From: Reyranella sp.
Lineage (GTDB): Bacteria; Pseudomonadota; Alphaproteobacteria; Reyranellales; Reyranellaceae
NCBI GenBank assembly: GCA_019750135.1
Contig: JAIEOV010000046.1
Span: 1-64,000, forward strand
Direction of reading: 5' to 3'
Length of the DNA stretch: 64,000 nt
The position numbers and the translations under genes are program-made. A model generated the notes under the pieces. The model was not told the DNA's origin. It saw only the letters and a program-made list of their open reading frames with translations, and ran no database searches. Position 1 is the stretch's first letter. Every line of letters begins with the position of its first letter. Positions 44,986-53,761 of this stretch are shown here, piece after piece.

Positions 44986-46719
44986 ATGCCAGCGGCCCCG
45001 GGCGCCCCGACGATCACGGCCATCGCGCCGGAGCTGGACACTCTCGCCGCCGAGGCGATGGCGGAGTGGAAGGTGCCGGGCCTCGCCCTCGCCGTCGTCC
45101 ACAATGGCGAGACGGCGCTGCTCAAGGCCTACGGCCAGCGCGACGTCGAAGCCGGCCTGCCGGTGACGACCGACACGCAGTTCCTGATCTGCTCGATCAC
45201 CAAGACGTTCACCGCCACCGGCCTGGCGCTGTTGGCCGACGAGGGCCGCCTCGACTGGACCAAGCCCGTGCGCGACTACGTTCCGGAATTCCGCCTGCAC
45301 GACGCCGTCGCCACCGACCGCATCACGGTGCGCGATCTGCTGTGCCATCACAGCGGCCTGCCGCGGCACGACTGGGTCTGGATGCCGGGCGATGTCGCGC
45401 CCAAGCAGATGCTGGCCGCGCTGCGCCACATCGAGCCGAGCCGGGACCTCCGGACGACCTGGCAGTACAGCAATCTCGGCTACAACGCGGCCGGCATCGT
45501 CGCCGAGCGGACGAGCGGGCAGAGCTGGGAGGAGTTCACGCGGACGCGGCTGGCCGAACCGCTGGGCATGCCGGTGACGTTCACGACCGAGGACCTGGCG
45601 GCCGCTGAGAATGCGGCGGCCCCTTACTCCACGTATCGCGACGAACGCCAGCGCAGCAGGCTCTGGCCCATCCGGGCCACGGCTGCCGGGGCCATCAACA
45701 CGTCGATCGCCGCCATCGCCAACTGGATGACGTTCCTGCTGGGCGAAGGCGAGTACAAGGGCGTGCGGCTGCTGTCGGCAGCGCGCATTCGCGAGCTGCA
45801 GGCGCCGCGCGTCCACGTGTCGGCGCCGGAATTCGCCGAGTTCGGCCACAACCACTACGGCCTCGGTTTCGGCTCCCACACATATCGCGGCGAGCAGGTG
45901 GTGGGACATTCCGGCGGCTGGATCGGCTGGAGCACGTTGATGCGGCTGATGCCCCACCGGAAGCTGGGCGTCGCCGTGTTCACCAACTGCGGCGGCGCGC
46001 CGGTACACAGCATCCTGATCAACCACATCTTCGATCGCCTGTGCAGCCACGAGCCGGCGCCGTGGCTCGATCGGCTGCGCGATCTGCGCCGCAAGGCCCT
46101 GGCGCAACAGGCGACCGACGAGGAGACGCAGAAGAGTGCGCGCAAGCCGAACACGCGGCCGAGCCACGATCCGGTCGACTACGCCGGCCACTACGAACAT
46201 CCCGCCTACGGACGAATGATCATCGCGGCGAAGGACGGCGACCTGCAGTGGGCCTGGCGCGGCATGTCGGCGCCGCTGTCTCACCGCCACTACGATACGT
46301 TCGAGCTGCCGCGCGTTCCCTTCGATCTGAATCCGGACCGCCTGGCGATCTCCTTCACCACCGACCGCGACGGCAACATCGCAAGCCTCTCCGCCCAGCT
46401 CGAGACGATGGTACCCGACATCGTCTTCAAGCGCGCGCCGGCCGGCGAGTGCCTGGACGACGCCTTCCGCAAGGCCTGCGTCGGCCGCTACCGGCATGGA
46501 TCGACGGTCCATGTCGTCGCGCAGGAGGCCGACGGCCAGCTGACGCTCAAGCCGGACTTCCAGCCGCTGTACCACCTCAGCCCCTACCAGGGCACAACCT
46601 TCAACATCGCCGAGCTCGAAGGATTTCGCGTGGAGTTTCGGCGCGGCCCCGAGGGTAAGATCCACGAGCTTGTCTTCCACCAGCCCAACGGCACCTTCAT
46701 CGCCAAACCGGACACATAG
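44986..46719 (+). CDS. Beta-lactamase-like serine hydrolase
   Basis: A 577-aa class C beta-lactamase/esterase-family protein with active-site motif SITK (FLICSITKTF), the tyrosine motif QYSNLGYNA and VGHSGGWIGW as the third element. A C-terminal beta-rich extension follows from about residue 390 (DUF3471-like). No signal peptide is visible, so it is probably an intracellular esterase or peptidase rather than an antibiotic-resistance enzyme. Co-transcribed with the flanking hydrolases. Confidence 0.9.
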   Translation: MPAAPGAPTITAIAPELDTLAAEAMAEWKVPGLALAVVHNGETALLKAYGQRDVEAGLPVTTDTQFLICSITKTFTATGLALLADEGRLDWTKPVRDYVPEFRLHDAVATDRITVRDLLCHHSGLPRHDWVWMPGDVAPKQMLAALRHIEPSRDLRTTWQYSNLGYNAAGIVAERTSGQSWEEFTRTRLAEPLGMPVTFTTEDLAAAENAAAPYSTYRDERQRSRLWPIRATAAGAINTSIAAIANWMTFLLGEGEYKGVRLLSAARIRELQAPRVHVSAPEFAEFGHNHYGLGFGSHTYRGEQVVGHSGGWIGWSTLMRLMPHRKLGVAVFTNCGGAPVHSILINHIFDRLCSHEPAPWLDRLRDLRRKALAQQATDEETQKSARKPNTRPSHDPVDYAGHYEHPAYGRMIIAAKDGDLQWAWRGMSAPLSHRHYDTFELPRVPFDLNPDRLAISFTTDRDGNIASLSAQLETMVPDIVFKRAPAGECLDDAFRKACVGRYRHGSTVHVVAQEADGQLTLKPDFQPLYHLSPYQGTTFNIAELEGFRVEFRRGPEGKIHELVFHQPNGTFIAKPDT

Positions 46720-46728
46720 GAGCTGACC

Positions 46729-47670
46729 ATGGACAAGGGACCTCCGGCTCGCCGCGACATTCTCAAGGGCACGGCCGCCGCCGGCGCGGTGGGCCTCGCC
46801 GCCACGGCCCACGCCGCCGGCACGCCCGCCTACGATCCGAACGCCCGGTTCGATCTCGCCGTCAGCGAGGTCGAGCTGCGCAAGAACAGCGCGGGCCGCA
46901 TGCTGATGGCGCGGATCTATCAACCCAAGGGGCCGGGTCCCTTCCCGACCGTGCTCGACCTTCACGGCGGCGCCTGGAACCGCAAGGACCGCTTCGCCGA
47001 GGAGCCGATGGACCGCGCGCTGGCGGCGAGCGGCCTGCTGGTCGTCGCCGTCGACCTCACCGTGTCGCCCGAGGCGCCTTATCCCGCCTGCGTGGCCGAC
47101 GCCAACTGGTCGGTGCGCTGGCTGAAGGCCAACGCCGCCAAATGGAACGGCGACGGCACGAAGATCGGCGTCTACGGCTCGTCGAGCGGCGGGCACGTGG
47201 CGGAGCTGCTGGCGCTCAGGCCGCACGATCCGCGCTATGGCGCGATCCCGTTCGACGGCGCGCCAGGGGTCGATGCCAGCGTGGCCTGGGTGGCGATGCG
47301 TTCGCCCGTCAGCAACACCGCGGCGCGCTACGCGAATGCCGAGCGGCGCAAGAACGAAGGCATGATCAAGAACAACAAGATGTTCTTCATGCCGTGGGAG
47401 ACGATCCACGAAAGCAATCCGCAGGAGATCCTCGAACGCAAGGAGAAGGTCAGCCTGCCGCCGCTGCTCATCATGCAGGGCGCGCTCGACGACAACGTGC
47501 TGCCGGAAATGCAGCAGAAATTCGCCGAGACTTACCGGGCGGCCGGCGGCGTCTGCGAGTACCGCCTGTTCGAGAACTCCGTCCACGAATGGGTCGCCGA
47601 GCCCGGCCCGCAGACTGACAAGGCACGCGAGGTGGCAAAGGAATTCCTCGCGCGGCAGCTCAAGGGCTAG
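46729..47670 (+). CDS. Tat-exported alpha/beta hydrolase (esterase)
   Basis: A 313-aa hydrolase with a twin-arginine signal (ARRDILKGTAAAGAVGLA), oxyanion motif LDLHGGAWN and nucleophile elbow GVYGSSSGGH. Aspartate (GALDDNVLP) and histidine (ENSVHEWV) complete the triad. GGAG precedes the ATG. It is the last gene of the amidase-hydrolase-esterase run and nearly abuts the convergent VOC gene. Confidence 0.88.
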   Translation: MDKGPPARRDILKGTAAAGAVGLAATAHAAGTPAYDPNARFDLAVSEVELRKNSAGRMLMARIYQPKGPGPFPTVLDLHGGAWNRKDRFAEEPMDRALAASGLLVVAVDLTVSPEAPYPACVADANWSVRWLKANAAKWNGDGTKIGVYGSSSGGHVAELLALRPHDPRYGAIPFDGAPGVDASVAWVAMRSPVSNTAARYANAERRKNEGMIKNNKMFFMPWETIHESNPQEILERKEKVSLPPLLIMQGALDDNVLPEMQQKFAETYRAAGGVCEYRLFENSVHEWVAEPGPQTDKAREVAKEFLARQLKG

Positions 47671-47671
47671 G

Positions 47672-48091
47672 TCACTCCTCGTCGGGAATGCTCGCCGGAT
47701 TCCACACGACCTCCCACAGGTGGCCGCTGGGATCGCGGAAGTAGCCGGCATAGCCGCCGTAGAAGGTGTCCTGCGCCGGCTTCGCGATCTGGGCGCCGGC
47801 ACGACGGGCCTCCTCCATCACCTCGTCGACTTCCTGGCGGCTCGCCACGTTGTGGCCGATCGAGACCGATGCCGGGTTGCCTTTGGGTACGCCGCTGTCA
47901 TGGGCGAGATCGTCTTGCGCCCAGATCGCGAGCCGCAGCCCGTCCGACAGGTCGAAGAAGGCGACCGCGCCGTGCTCGAACTCGCGGCCGATGATGCCCT
48001 GGGTCGGCAGGCCGAGACCGTCGCGATAGAAGACCAGCGACCGCTCCAGATCGGTCACACCGAGCGTGACGACGGATATGCGAGGCTTCAT
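47672..48091 (-). CDS. VOC family protein
   Basis: A 139-aa single glyoxalase-fold protein with TLGVTDLERSLVFYRDGLGL, AVAFFDLSDGLRLAIW and the C-terminal GYAGYFRDPSGHLWEVVW with its metal-ligand glutamate. The reaction is unknown. It is convergent with the esterase (1 bp apart) and divergent from DUF808. Confidence 0.88.
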   Translation of the reverse strand: MKPRISVVTLGVTDLERSLVFYRDGLGLPTQGIIGREFEHGAVAFFDLSDGLRLAIWAQDDLAHDSGVPKGNPASVSIGHNVASRQEVDEVMEEARRAGAQIAKPAQDTFYGGYAGYFRDPSGHLWEVVWNPASIPDEE

Positions 48092-48154
48092 GGTTGTCTC
48101 CGGGCACTGCGGGTGGTTTCGCTCGGGGCAGTCATACGCTGAACAGGGTGAGTG

Positions 48155-49144
48155 ATGAGCGTTGGTTTGATGGCCCTTTTCGACGATATCGCGACCTTGG
48201 CCAAGGCGGCGGCCGCCTCGATCGACGACGTCGCGGGGCAGGCCGCCAAGGCCGGCACCAAGGCCGCCGGCGTCGTCATCGACGACACAGCCGTCACGCC
48301 GCGCTATCTCACCGACTTCAGCCCGTCGCGCGAGCTGCCGGTCGTCGGCCGCATTGCGCTGGGCTCGCTGAAGAACAAGCTTTTGTTCCTGCTGCCGGCG
48401 GCCCTGGTGCTGAGCCTGCTGCTGCCCCAGGCGATCACGCCGCTCCTGATGCTGGGCGGCGCCTATCTCTCTTATGAAGGCGTGGAGAAGGTCTACGAGA
48501 GGCTATTCCCGCACGACGCGAGCGCCCACGAAGCCAGGCTCGAGACGGTGGCGATCGACGCGAAGACCTTCGAGGAGCAGAAGGTCGCGAGCGCCATCAA
48601 GACCGATTTCATCCTGTCGGCCGAGATCATGGCCATCACGCTGGCCGCCGTCCCGTCCGACAACTCCTTCACCCAGGCTATCATCCTTGCCGTCGTCGCT
48701 GTCGGCATAACGGCGGCGGTCTACGGCGTCGTCGCCCTGATCGTCAAAGCCGACGATCTCGGCCTGGTGCTGGCACGCCTGTCGCCCGGATCGCTCGCGG
48801 CCGCGCCGTTGCGGGTGACCGGCCGCGCGCTCGTCCAGGGCATGCCCTATCTGCTGAGCGGCCTCGGCACCATCGGCACCGCGGCGATGATCTGGGTCGG
48901 CGGCGGCATCGTCCTTCATGGCCTCGAGGCGTACGGCATGGGCTGGCCGAGCCATGCGCTGCACGACGCCGGCGCCGCCGTCGCCCGCGCCGCTCCCTTC
49001 GCCGGCGCATTCCTGGCCTGGCTGGTGGAAGCCGCCGGCGCCGGCGTGGCCGGGATCGTCGTCGGCCTGGTCGCCATCCCGCTCACCAGCCGCGTGCTGT
49101 CGCCGCTCTGGCGACGGGTGAAATCGGCGATCCGACGGCCTTGA
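48155..49144 (+). CDS. DUF808 family membrane protein (YedI-like)
   Basis: A 329-aa integral membrane protein. The family start LMALFDDIATLAKAAAASID is followed by the conserved KAGTKAAGVVIDDTAVTPRY, several hydrophobic helices and a long C-terminal membrane region. The function is unknown. ATG at 48155 is preferred to the preceding GTG; ATG 48170 is also possible. Confidence 0.88.
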   Translation: MSVGLMALFDDIATLAKAAAASIDDVAGQAAKAGTKAAGVVIDDTAVTPRYLTDFSPSRELPVVGRIALGSLKNKLLFLLPAALVLSLLLPQAITPLLMLGGAYLSYEGVEKVYERLFPHDASAHEARLETVAIDAKTFEEQKVASAIKTDFILSAEIMAITLAAVPSDNSFTQAIILAVVAVGITAAVYGVVALIVKADDLGLVLARLSPGSLAAAPLRVTGRALVQGMPYLLSGLGTIGTAAMIWVGGGIVLHGLEAYGMGWPSHALHDAGAAVARAAPFAGAFLAWLVEAAGAGVAGIVVGLVAIPLTSRVLSPLWRRVKSAIRRP

Positions 49145-49174
49145 TCGCGTCTCATTTGGCGGGCACCGGAGCTT

Positions 49175-50809
49175 ATGGCAATGCGACTGACATTTCGGAT
49201 GGCCGCGGCGGGCGCTGCAATCTTCGCTGCCACGCTTGGGTGCGGTTCCCTTTACGCGCAGACGCAGCAGCAGGTGGACGCCTGCGAAGGCAAGGGCAAT
49301 GCGCCAATCGATGCCGTGATCGGCGGCTGCTCGGCGCTCATTCAATCGGGCAGCTATGCCGGCCGGGATCTCTCCACGGTCCTCATCATTCGCGCGATCG
49401 CCCATCAGCGCAAAGGCGACCTCGACCGCGCCATCCAGGACTACGACCAGGCGATCAAGCTCGACCCGGGCAGCGCCATCGCCTCCTACAATCGCGGCGT
49501 CGCCTATGGCGCCAAGAAGGACTGGGAACGCGCCATCCAGAGCTACGATCAGGCGATCAAGTCCAACCCCAACGACGCGTCCGCCTTCCGCAATCGCGGC
49601 GACGCTCACCTGGAGAAGCAGCAGGTCGACCGCGCCATCGGCGACTACGACCAGGCGCTGAAGCTCGACCCGCGCAACGCGACGACCTTCTACAGCCGCG
49701 GCCTCGCCTATGGCCGCACGGGACAATGGCGCCGCGCCATCGAAGACTACGACGAGGCGATCAAGCTCGATCCCAAGCTCGCCACCGCTTTCTACAGCCG
49801 GGGCTTCGCGCTCCAGAAGGAGAATGAGCTCGATCGGGCGATAAAAGACTTCGACCAGGCGCTCGTACTCGACCCCAACGATGCGTCGACCCTTGCCCTT
49901 CGCGGCTCGGCCTATCAGCGCAAGGGCGAAGTCGACCACGCCATCGAGGATTTCACGCGCGCCATCGCGCTCGACGCCAACGATGCCGCGACCTTCCATA
50001 ATCGCGGCGTCGCCTACAGCAGCAAGCGGCAATGGGACCTGGCCGTCCAGGACTTCGATCGCGTGATCAGGCTGCAGCCGGACGATGCCTCCGCCTTCGC
50101 CTACCGCGGCGCCGCGTATCAGCGCAAAGGCGAGCTCGACCGCGCCCTGCAGGACCTCGATCGGGCGATCGAGCTCGATCCCCGGCTGGCCGTCGCCTTC
50201 ACCTATCGGGGGGTCGCCTACAGCACGCGGGGAGACTGGGGCCTGGCCATCCAGGAATACACCCGGGCGATCGAGCTCAATCCCAAGGACGTCGCAGCCT
50301 TCTACAATCGCGGCATCGCCCACAGCCGAAAGCAGCAGTGGGACTCCGCTGCCCAGGATTTCGACCAGGCGATCCGGCTCAGTCCGGACGACGCGTCGGC
50401 CTACCGCAATCGCGGCCTTGCCTACCAGAAGCTGCTTCGGCTCGACGCCGCCGTCGCGGACTTCGACCGGGCGGCCGCGCTCAATCCGAAGGACGCGGCT
50501 GCCTTCGCCTTCAGCGGCGGCATCCATTTGCGTCGGGGCGAGATCGACCGCGCCATCCAGGACTACGATCGAGCGCTGCAAATCGACCCGACCGATGCCA
50601 CGACCTTCTATAATCGCGGCGTTGCCTACGGCAGTCGGAAAGAGTTGGATCGGGCCGTTCAGGACTACGATCAGGCGCTCAAGCTCGATCCGGGCTTCGC
50701 CGCCGCCTTATACGGCCGCGGCGTCGCCAAGGAGCAGCTGGGCGACAAGGCCGGCGCGGATGAAGACATCAACGCGGCGAGGAAGATCGACCCGGAGGTC
50801 GGGAAGTAA
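49175..50809 (+). CDS. Secreted protein with 14 tandem TPR repeats
   Basis: A 544-aa protein with a signal peptide (AAGAAIFAATLGCGSLYAQ) and then 14 consecutive 34-residue TPRs filling residues about 70-540, each with a DRAIQDYDQAI-like helix and L.P.. turn. The repeats are regular and strongly alike, suggesting recent expansion. It is likely a periplasmic protein-interaction scaffold; partners are unknown. A palindromic repeat lies just after its stop. Confidence 0.88.
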   Translation: MAMRLTFRMAAAGAAIFAATLGCGSLYAQTQQQVDACEGKGNAPIDAVIGGCSALIQSGSYAGRDLSTVLIIRAIAHQRKGDLDRAIQDYDQAIKLDPGSAIASYNRGVAYGAKKDWERAIQSYDQAIKSNPNDASAFRNRGDAHLEKQQVDRAIGDYDQALKLDPRNATTFYSRGLAYGRTGQWRRAIEDYDEAIKLDPKLATAFYSRGFALQKENELDRAIKDFDQALVLDPNDASTLALRGSAYQRKGEVDHAIEDFTRAIALDANDAATFHNRGVAYSSKRQWDLAVQDFDRVIRLQPDDASAFAYRGAAYQRKGELDRALQDLDRAIELDPRLAVAFTYRGVAYSTRGDWGLAIQEYTRAIELNPKDVAAFYNRGIAHSRKQQWDSAAQDFDQAIRLSPDDASAYRNRGLAYQKLLRLDAAVADFDRAAALNPKDAAAFAFSGGIHLRRGEIDRAIQDYDRALQIDPTDATTFYNRGVAYGSRKELDRAVQDYDQALKLDPGFAAALYGRGVAKEQLGDKAGADEDINAARKIDPEVGK

Positions 50810-50816
50810 GCAGCGA

Positions 50817-50885
50817 AGCGCGGACCGCGGGCTCCCGCCCGCTCATGAATCATGAGCGCGCGAGGACGCGCGCGGTCCGGAAGAC
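50817..50885. repeat. Dispersed palindromic repeat, copy 4
   Basis: Contains GCTCATGAATCATGAGC (50841-50857), flanked by GCGGACCGCGGG on the left and GCGCGCGGTCCGGAAGA on the right. The right end matches copies 1 and 6. It forms the junction with the decayed Bug gene, whose C-terminal codons are replaced by repeat sequence. Confidence 0.65.
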
Positions 50886-51400
50886 GAACATCATGAGCGG
50901 CCATGGCCTGGCGGCTCGCCTTGTCGAGCGTGTCGATTACGTTCCGCGGCAGGCCTGCCGGACCGAGGACGAGACTGAAGGTGTAGGCCTCGTAGCCCGG
51001 CACGCCGGCCTCGATCATGGTCGGGATCTCCGGGGCAATCGCGGCGCGCCTGGATTGGCAGAAGGCCAGGATCCTGAGTTTGCCCGCCTGGTGCAGTGAT
51101 GGCATGCGTCGACGACGTCGCCACCAGCAAAGTGTAACCGTCGGGCTTCGCGTTCTTCACTTCCATGGCGCCGATCGAGCCTGCGGCGCCGGTCTTGTTG
51201 TCGACGATCACGGTCTGGCCGAGGTGGTGGGTCAGCTTGTCGGCGAACATGCGGCCGACGATGTCGGTTGCGCCGCCGGCCGGGAACGGCACGATCAGGC
51301 GGATCGTGCGATCGGGATACTTGGCATCGGCGCGCGCAACAGCGGGGGCTGCAAGCGCGCCGAGACCGGCCGCAAGCAGAGCCGTCGATACGACGTACCG
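50886..51400 (-). pseudogene. Bug/TctC binding protein pseudogene
   Basis: The N-terminal part (VVSTALLAAGLGALAAPAVA signal, then IVPFPAGGATDIVGRMFADK) is readable to about 51105. There the reading shifts to another frame carrying the late Bug text AGKLRILAFCQS and TMIEAGVPGYEAYTFSLVLG. About 150 central residues are missing, no start codon is present in the N-terminal frame, and the C-terminus runs into repeat copy 4. Non-functional. Confidence 0.8.
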
Positions 51401-51477
51401 CCAACCTCAACTACGAACAGGAGTACTGTGAGCGGCGCCAGCATGCGCATTTGGAACCGTCAGGTCGAGTCAGCGCA

Positions 51478-51530
51478 CGCGGACCGTTCATCAATCATCC
51501 GGACCCTACTGGCCCGCTCATGATTCGAGT
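51478..51530. repeat. Dispersed palindromic repeat, copy 5 (degenerate)
   Basis: GCGGACCGTTCATCAATC and GGCCCGCTCATGATTCGAG resemble repeat-family arms with an interrupted centre. Together with copy 4 it brackets the Bug pseudogene. The rest of 51401-51596 holds a small hairpin around TCCCCCTTGGGGGA and no gene. Confidence 0.4.
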
Positions 51531-51596
51531 TCCTCTCCCCCTTGGGGGAAAGGAGCATGAAGAAGACCACGGGCGAGCTGGAGGACCGTGACTAAG

Positions 51597-53195
51597 CTAA
51601 AGCGCCGGCAGCCCCGGAGGCGGACGGCGCATCATCGACGCCTGCTCGTAGGCATAGGCCAGCCGCAACAGCGTCGCCTCGCTCCAGGCGCCGCCGGTGA
51701 AGGTGAGGCCGAGCGGATAGTCCGGCGTCTTATGGTCGCCGACACCGCTCGTGACGCCCGCCGGCACCTGGACGCTGGGATAGCCCGCCTTGGCCGGCAT
51801 GGCGCAGCCCGACACGCCGGGAAACACCACGGCATCGAGCTTGTGCCGCGTCATGTAGGCATCGAGGCCACGGACCTTCGCGGACTCGAGGTCCATGGCG
51901 CGCGCCGAGCGGTATTCGAGCTCCGACAGGTCGCCGCGGGTCGCATCGGCGGCGAGGAAGAGGTCCTGGCCGAAGCGCAGCGCCTTCTTCACATTGCGCC
52001 GATTGAAGGCGATGATGTCGGCCATGGTCTTCATCTTCGTGGCCGTCGCCCAGTCGCGCAGGTAGAGATTGAGATCGCGCTTGATTTCGTAGACGAACAC
52101 GATCGGCGGCGTGGCGAGATTGCCCTTGTTGCGGCTGAGCGGATTGCGGTTCAGCACGTTCATGGTCGTGCCCGGCCCCCCGATCCAGCCGGCGGTCGGG
52201 ATGCTGGCGCGCACCAGGATGGCGCCGCAGTCCCCCAGGACAGCCAGCGCCTTCTTCATCGTCGCCTTGCCGCGCGGCGTCAGCTTGCCGAACCAGACGT
52301 CGTTCAACGGATCGTCGGGATCGCTCGGCACGCCGATGCGTGCGCCCTTCAAACCGTCCTTGTCGAGATGAGAGGTAAAATCCTTCGGCCGCTGCATCGG
52401 CCGCGTCGCGGGATCGAGCGGATCGCGCGCCGCCATCACGTTCAGCAGGATCGCCGCATCGCGCACGGTGCGCGTCAGCGGGCCCGCCGTGTCCTGGCTG
52501 TGCGAGATCGGGATGATGCCGGCGCGGCTGATCAGCCCGACGGTCGGCTTCACCGTGACCAAACCGTTCTGGGTCGCGGGGCTGAGCAGCGAGCCCGAGG
52601 TCTCGGTGCCGATCGCCGCCGTGCACAGGCCGGCAGCGACGGCGACGGCGGAGCCGCCGCTCGAGCCGCCGGGCTGCACGATGGGAATACCGCGATCGTT
52701 GACCAGCTTCGGGACATAGGGGTTCTTCACCTGCCCGCCCAGCGAACTGTAGCCCGAGGGCATGTCGGTCGCGAACAGGTTGGCGAACTCCGTCAGGTTC
52801 GCCTTGCCCAGGATGATGGCCCCGGCATCGCGCAGCCGCTTGACCACCGGCGCGTCGTCGCGGGCGCGGGCGCTCGCCAGCGCCAGCGAGCCGGCGGTGG
52901 TGTGCTGGCGGTCGCCGGTGGCGATGTTGTCCTTGAGCAGGATCGGAACGCCGGCCAGCGGCTGGCGCGCCGACGGCTTTACGCCGTCGAGGCTCGTGGC
53001 GATCTTCAGCGCGTCGGGATTGACCTCGCGCACGGAGTTGAGCTGCGGTCCGCTGCGGTCATAGGCCTTGATGCGCGCCAGGTATGCGCGGGTGAGGCTG
53101 CTGGCCGTAACCGTTCCTTCGCTCAGGGCCTCGATCACGTCGCCGAGCGAAGCGTCCCCCACATCAAAACGCTTTCGCCGAGTTGTTTTCGCCAT
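51597..53195 (-). CDS. Amidase signature family enzyme
   Basis: A 532-aa amidase with lysine in ILLKDNIATGD, cis-serine in PGGSSGGSAVAVAA and nucleophile in GTETSGSLLSPAT. It resembles the AtzE/6-aminohexanoate-type or glutamyl-amidase-like single-subunit enzymes. The C-terminal LGLTFTGGAWSEATLLRLAY is conserved in the group. No signal peptide. The substrate is unknown. It is not closely related by eye to the amidase at 43.6 kb. Confidence 0.9.
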   Translation of the reverse strand: MAKTTRRKRFDVGDASLGDVIEALSEGTVTASSLTRAYLARIKAYDRSGPQLNSVREVNPDALKIATSLDGVKPSARQPLAGVPILLKDNIATGDRQHTTAGSLALASARARDDAPVVKRLRDAGAIILGKANLTEFANLFATDMPSGYSSLGGQVKNPYVPKLVNDRGIPIVQPGGSSGGSAVAVAAGLCTAAIGTETSGSLLSPATQNGLVTVKPTVGLISRAGIIPISHSQDTAGPLTRTVRDAAILLNVMAARDPLDPATRPMQRPKDFTSHLDKDGLKGARIGVPSDPDDPLNDVWFGKLTPRGKATMKKALAVLGDCGAILVRASIPTAGWIGGPGTTMNVLNRNPLSRNKGNLATPPIVFVYEIKRDLNLYLRDWATATKMKTMADIIAFNRRNVKKALRFGQDLFLAADATRGDLSELEYRSARAMDLESAKVRGLDAYMTRHKLDAVVFPGVSGCAMPAKAGYPSVQVPAGVTSGVGDHKTPDYPLGLTFTGGAWSEATLLRLAYAYEQASMMRRPPPGLPAL

Positions 53196-53269
53196 CAGTC
53201 TCCCCTGCTCTACGCCGAGGAAACGACTTCACCTCACGGACCGTCGCGACGCAACAAAGTCCCGTCATC

Positions 53270-53322
53270 CCGACCTGCCTGCGCGAAGCCGAAGCGGCTT
53301 CGCTTCGGCGAAGGCAGGCCGG
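53270..53322. repeat. GC-rich hairpin repeat
   Basis: CCTGCCT (53274-53280) pairs with AGGCAGG (53312-53318) around a GAAGCC/GGCTTC-rich interior. It reads as an insertion within the remnant frame described next. It resembles small palindromic elements dispersed in alphaproteobacterial genomes, but no second copy was seen in this window. Confidence 0.4.
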
Positions 53323-53536
53323 AACCGCGCGCAGCGAACGTGCCCGTGCCGCCCGTGCCGGTTTCGGACGAGGTGCCGAGCAGACCGGCGACGACCAGCT
53401 CGAGGTTGACGGCGGCCGGTCGTCCTGCCCGTGGTAGGTAGGTGCTCGGCGCGACCTGGGTGAAGCCGTTGGCCGACATCCAGTAAAGGCCCATCACGAT
53501 CGAGGTCGGACCGCAGACGCGCGTGTCATATTTCCG
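53303..53536 (-). pseudogene. Gene remnant with CGPTSIVMGLYW motif
   Basis: In the minus frame the text KYDTRVCGPTSIVMGLYWMS followed by LVVAGLLGTSSETGTGGTG reads as real protein. It recalls C39-like peptidases (CGPTS) but lacks a visible His region. It stops being protein-like where the hairpin repeat begins. No start or complete domain exists. The remaining sequence of the 53196-53761 gap holds the terminator and nothing else recognisable. Confidence 0.3.
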
Positions 53537-53560
53537 TCTTCCCGACGGCGCGCGCAGACG

Positions 53561-53609
53561 AAAAGAAGGCCCGGCGGGAGTGGATATGGGGTGTGGGAGC
53601 CGGGCCTTC
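53561..53609 (-). terminator. Probable intrinsic terminator
   Basis: An 11-bp perfect stem GAAGGCCCGGC (53565-53575 and its complement at 53599-53609) with a 23-nt loop. Read on the minus strand it is followed by a short TTTT. It lies about 150 bp after the large minus-strand glutaminase-like gene. Confidence 0.6.
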
Positions 53610-53761
53610 GTCGTCGTGGTACGTGGGTGGTACCGACGACAAGATAGGCGCTGATCAGGGTGCCTTCGACTCCTCTGCGCGCATACCTGAACCAATGCGA
53701 GGCTCAGCGAGACGCCAGCGAGGTCGCATGGCGAATAATCAGAGCCGTCTGTGACTTCACT

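Noticed and set aside
44986..46719. Class C beta-lactamase conferring antibiotic resistance
   Set aside because: No signal peptide, a long extra C-terminal domain and an operon with an amidase and esterase point to another hydrolase role.
43315..47802. A 1495-codon open frame on the minus strand
   Set aside because: It lies antisense to the amidase, serine hydrolase and esterase genes, which have full catalytic motifs. The open frame is an artefact of high-GC codon use.
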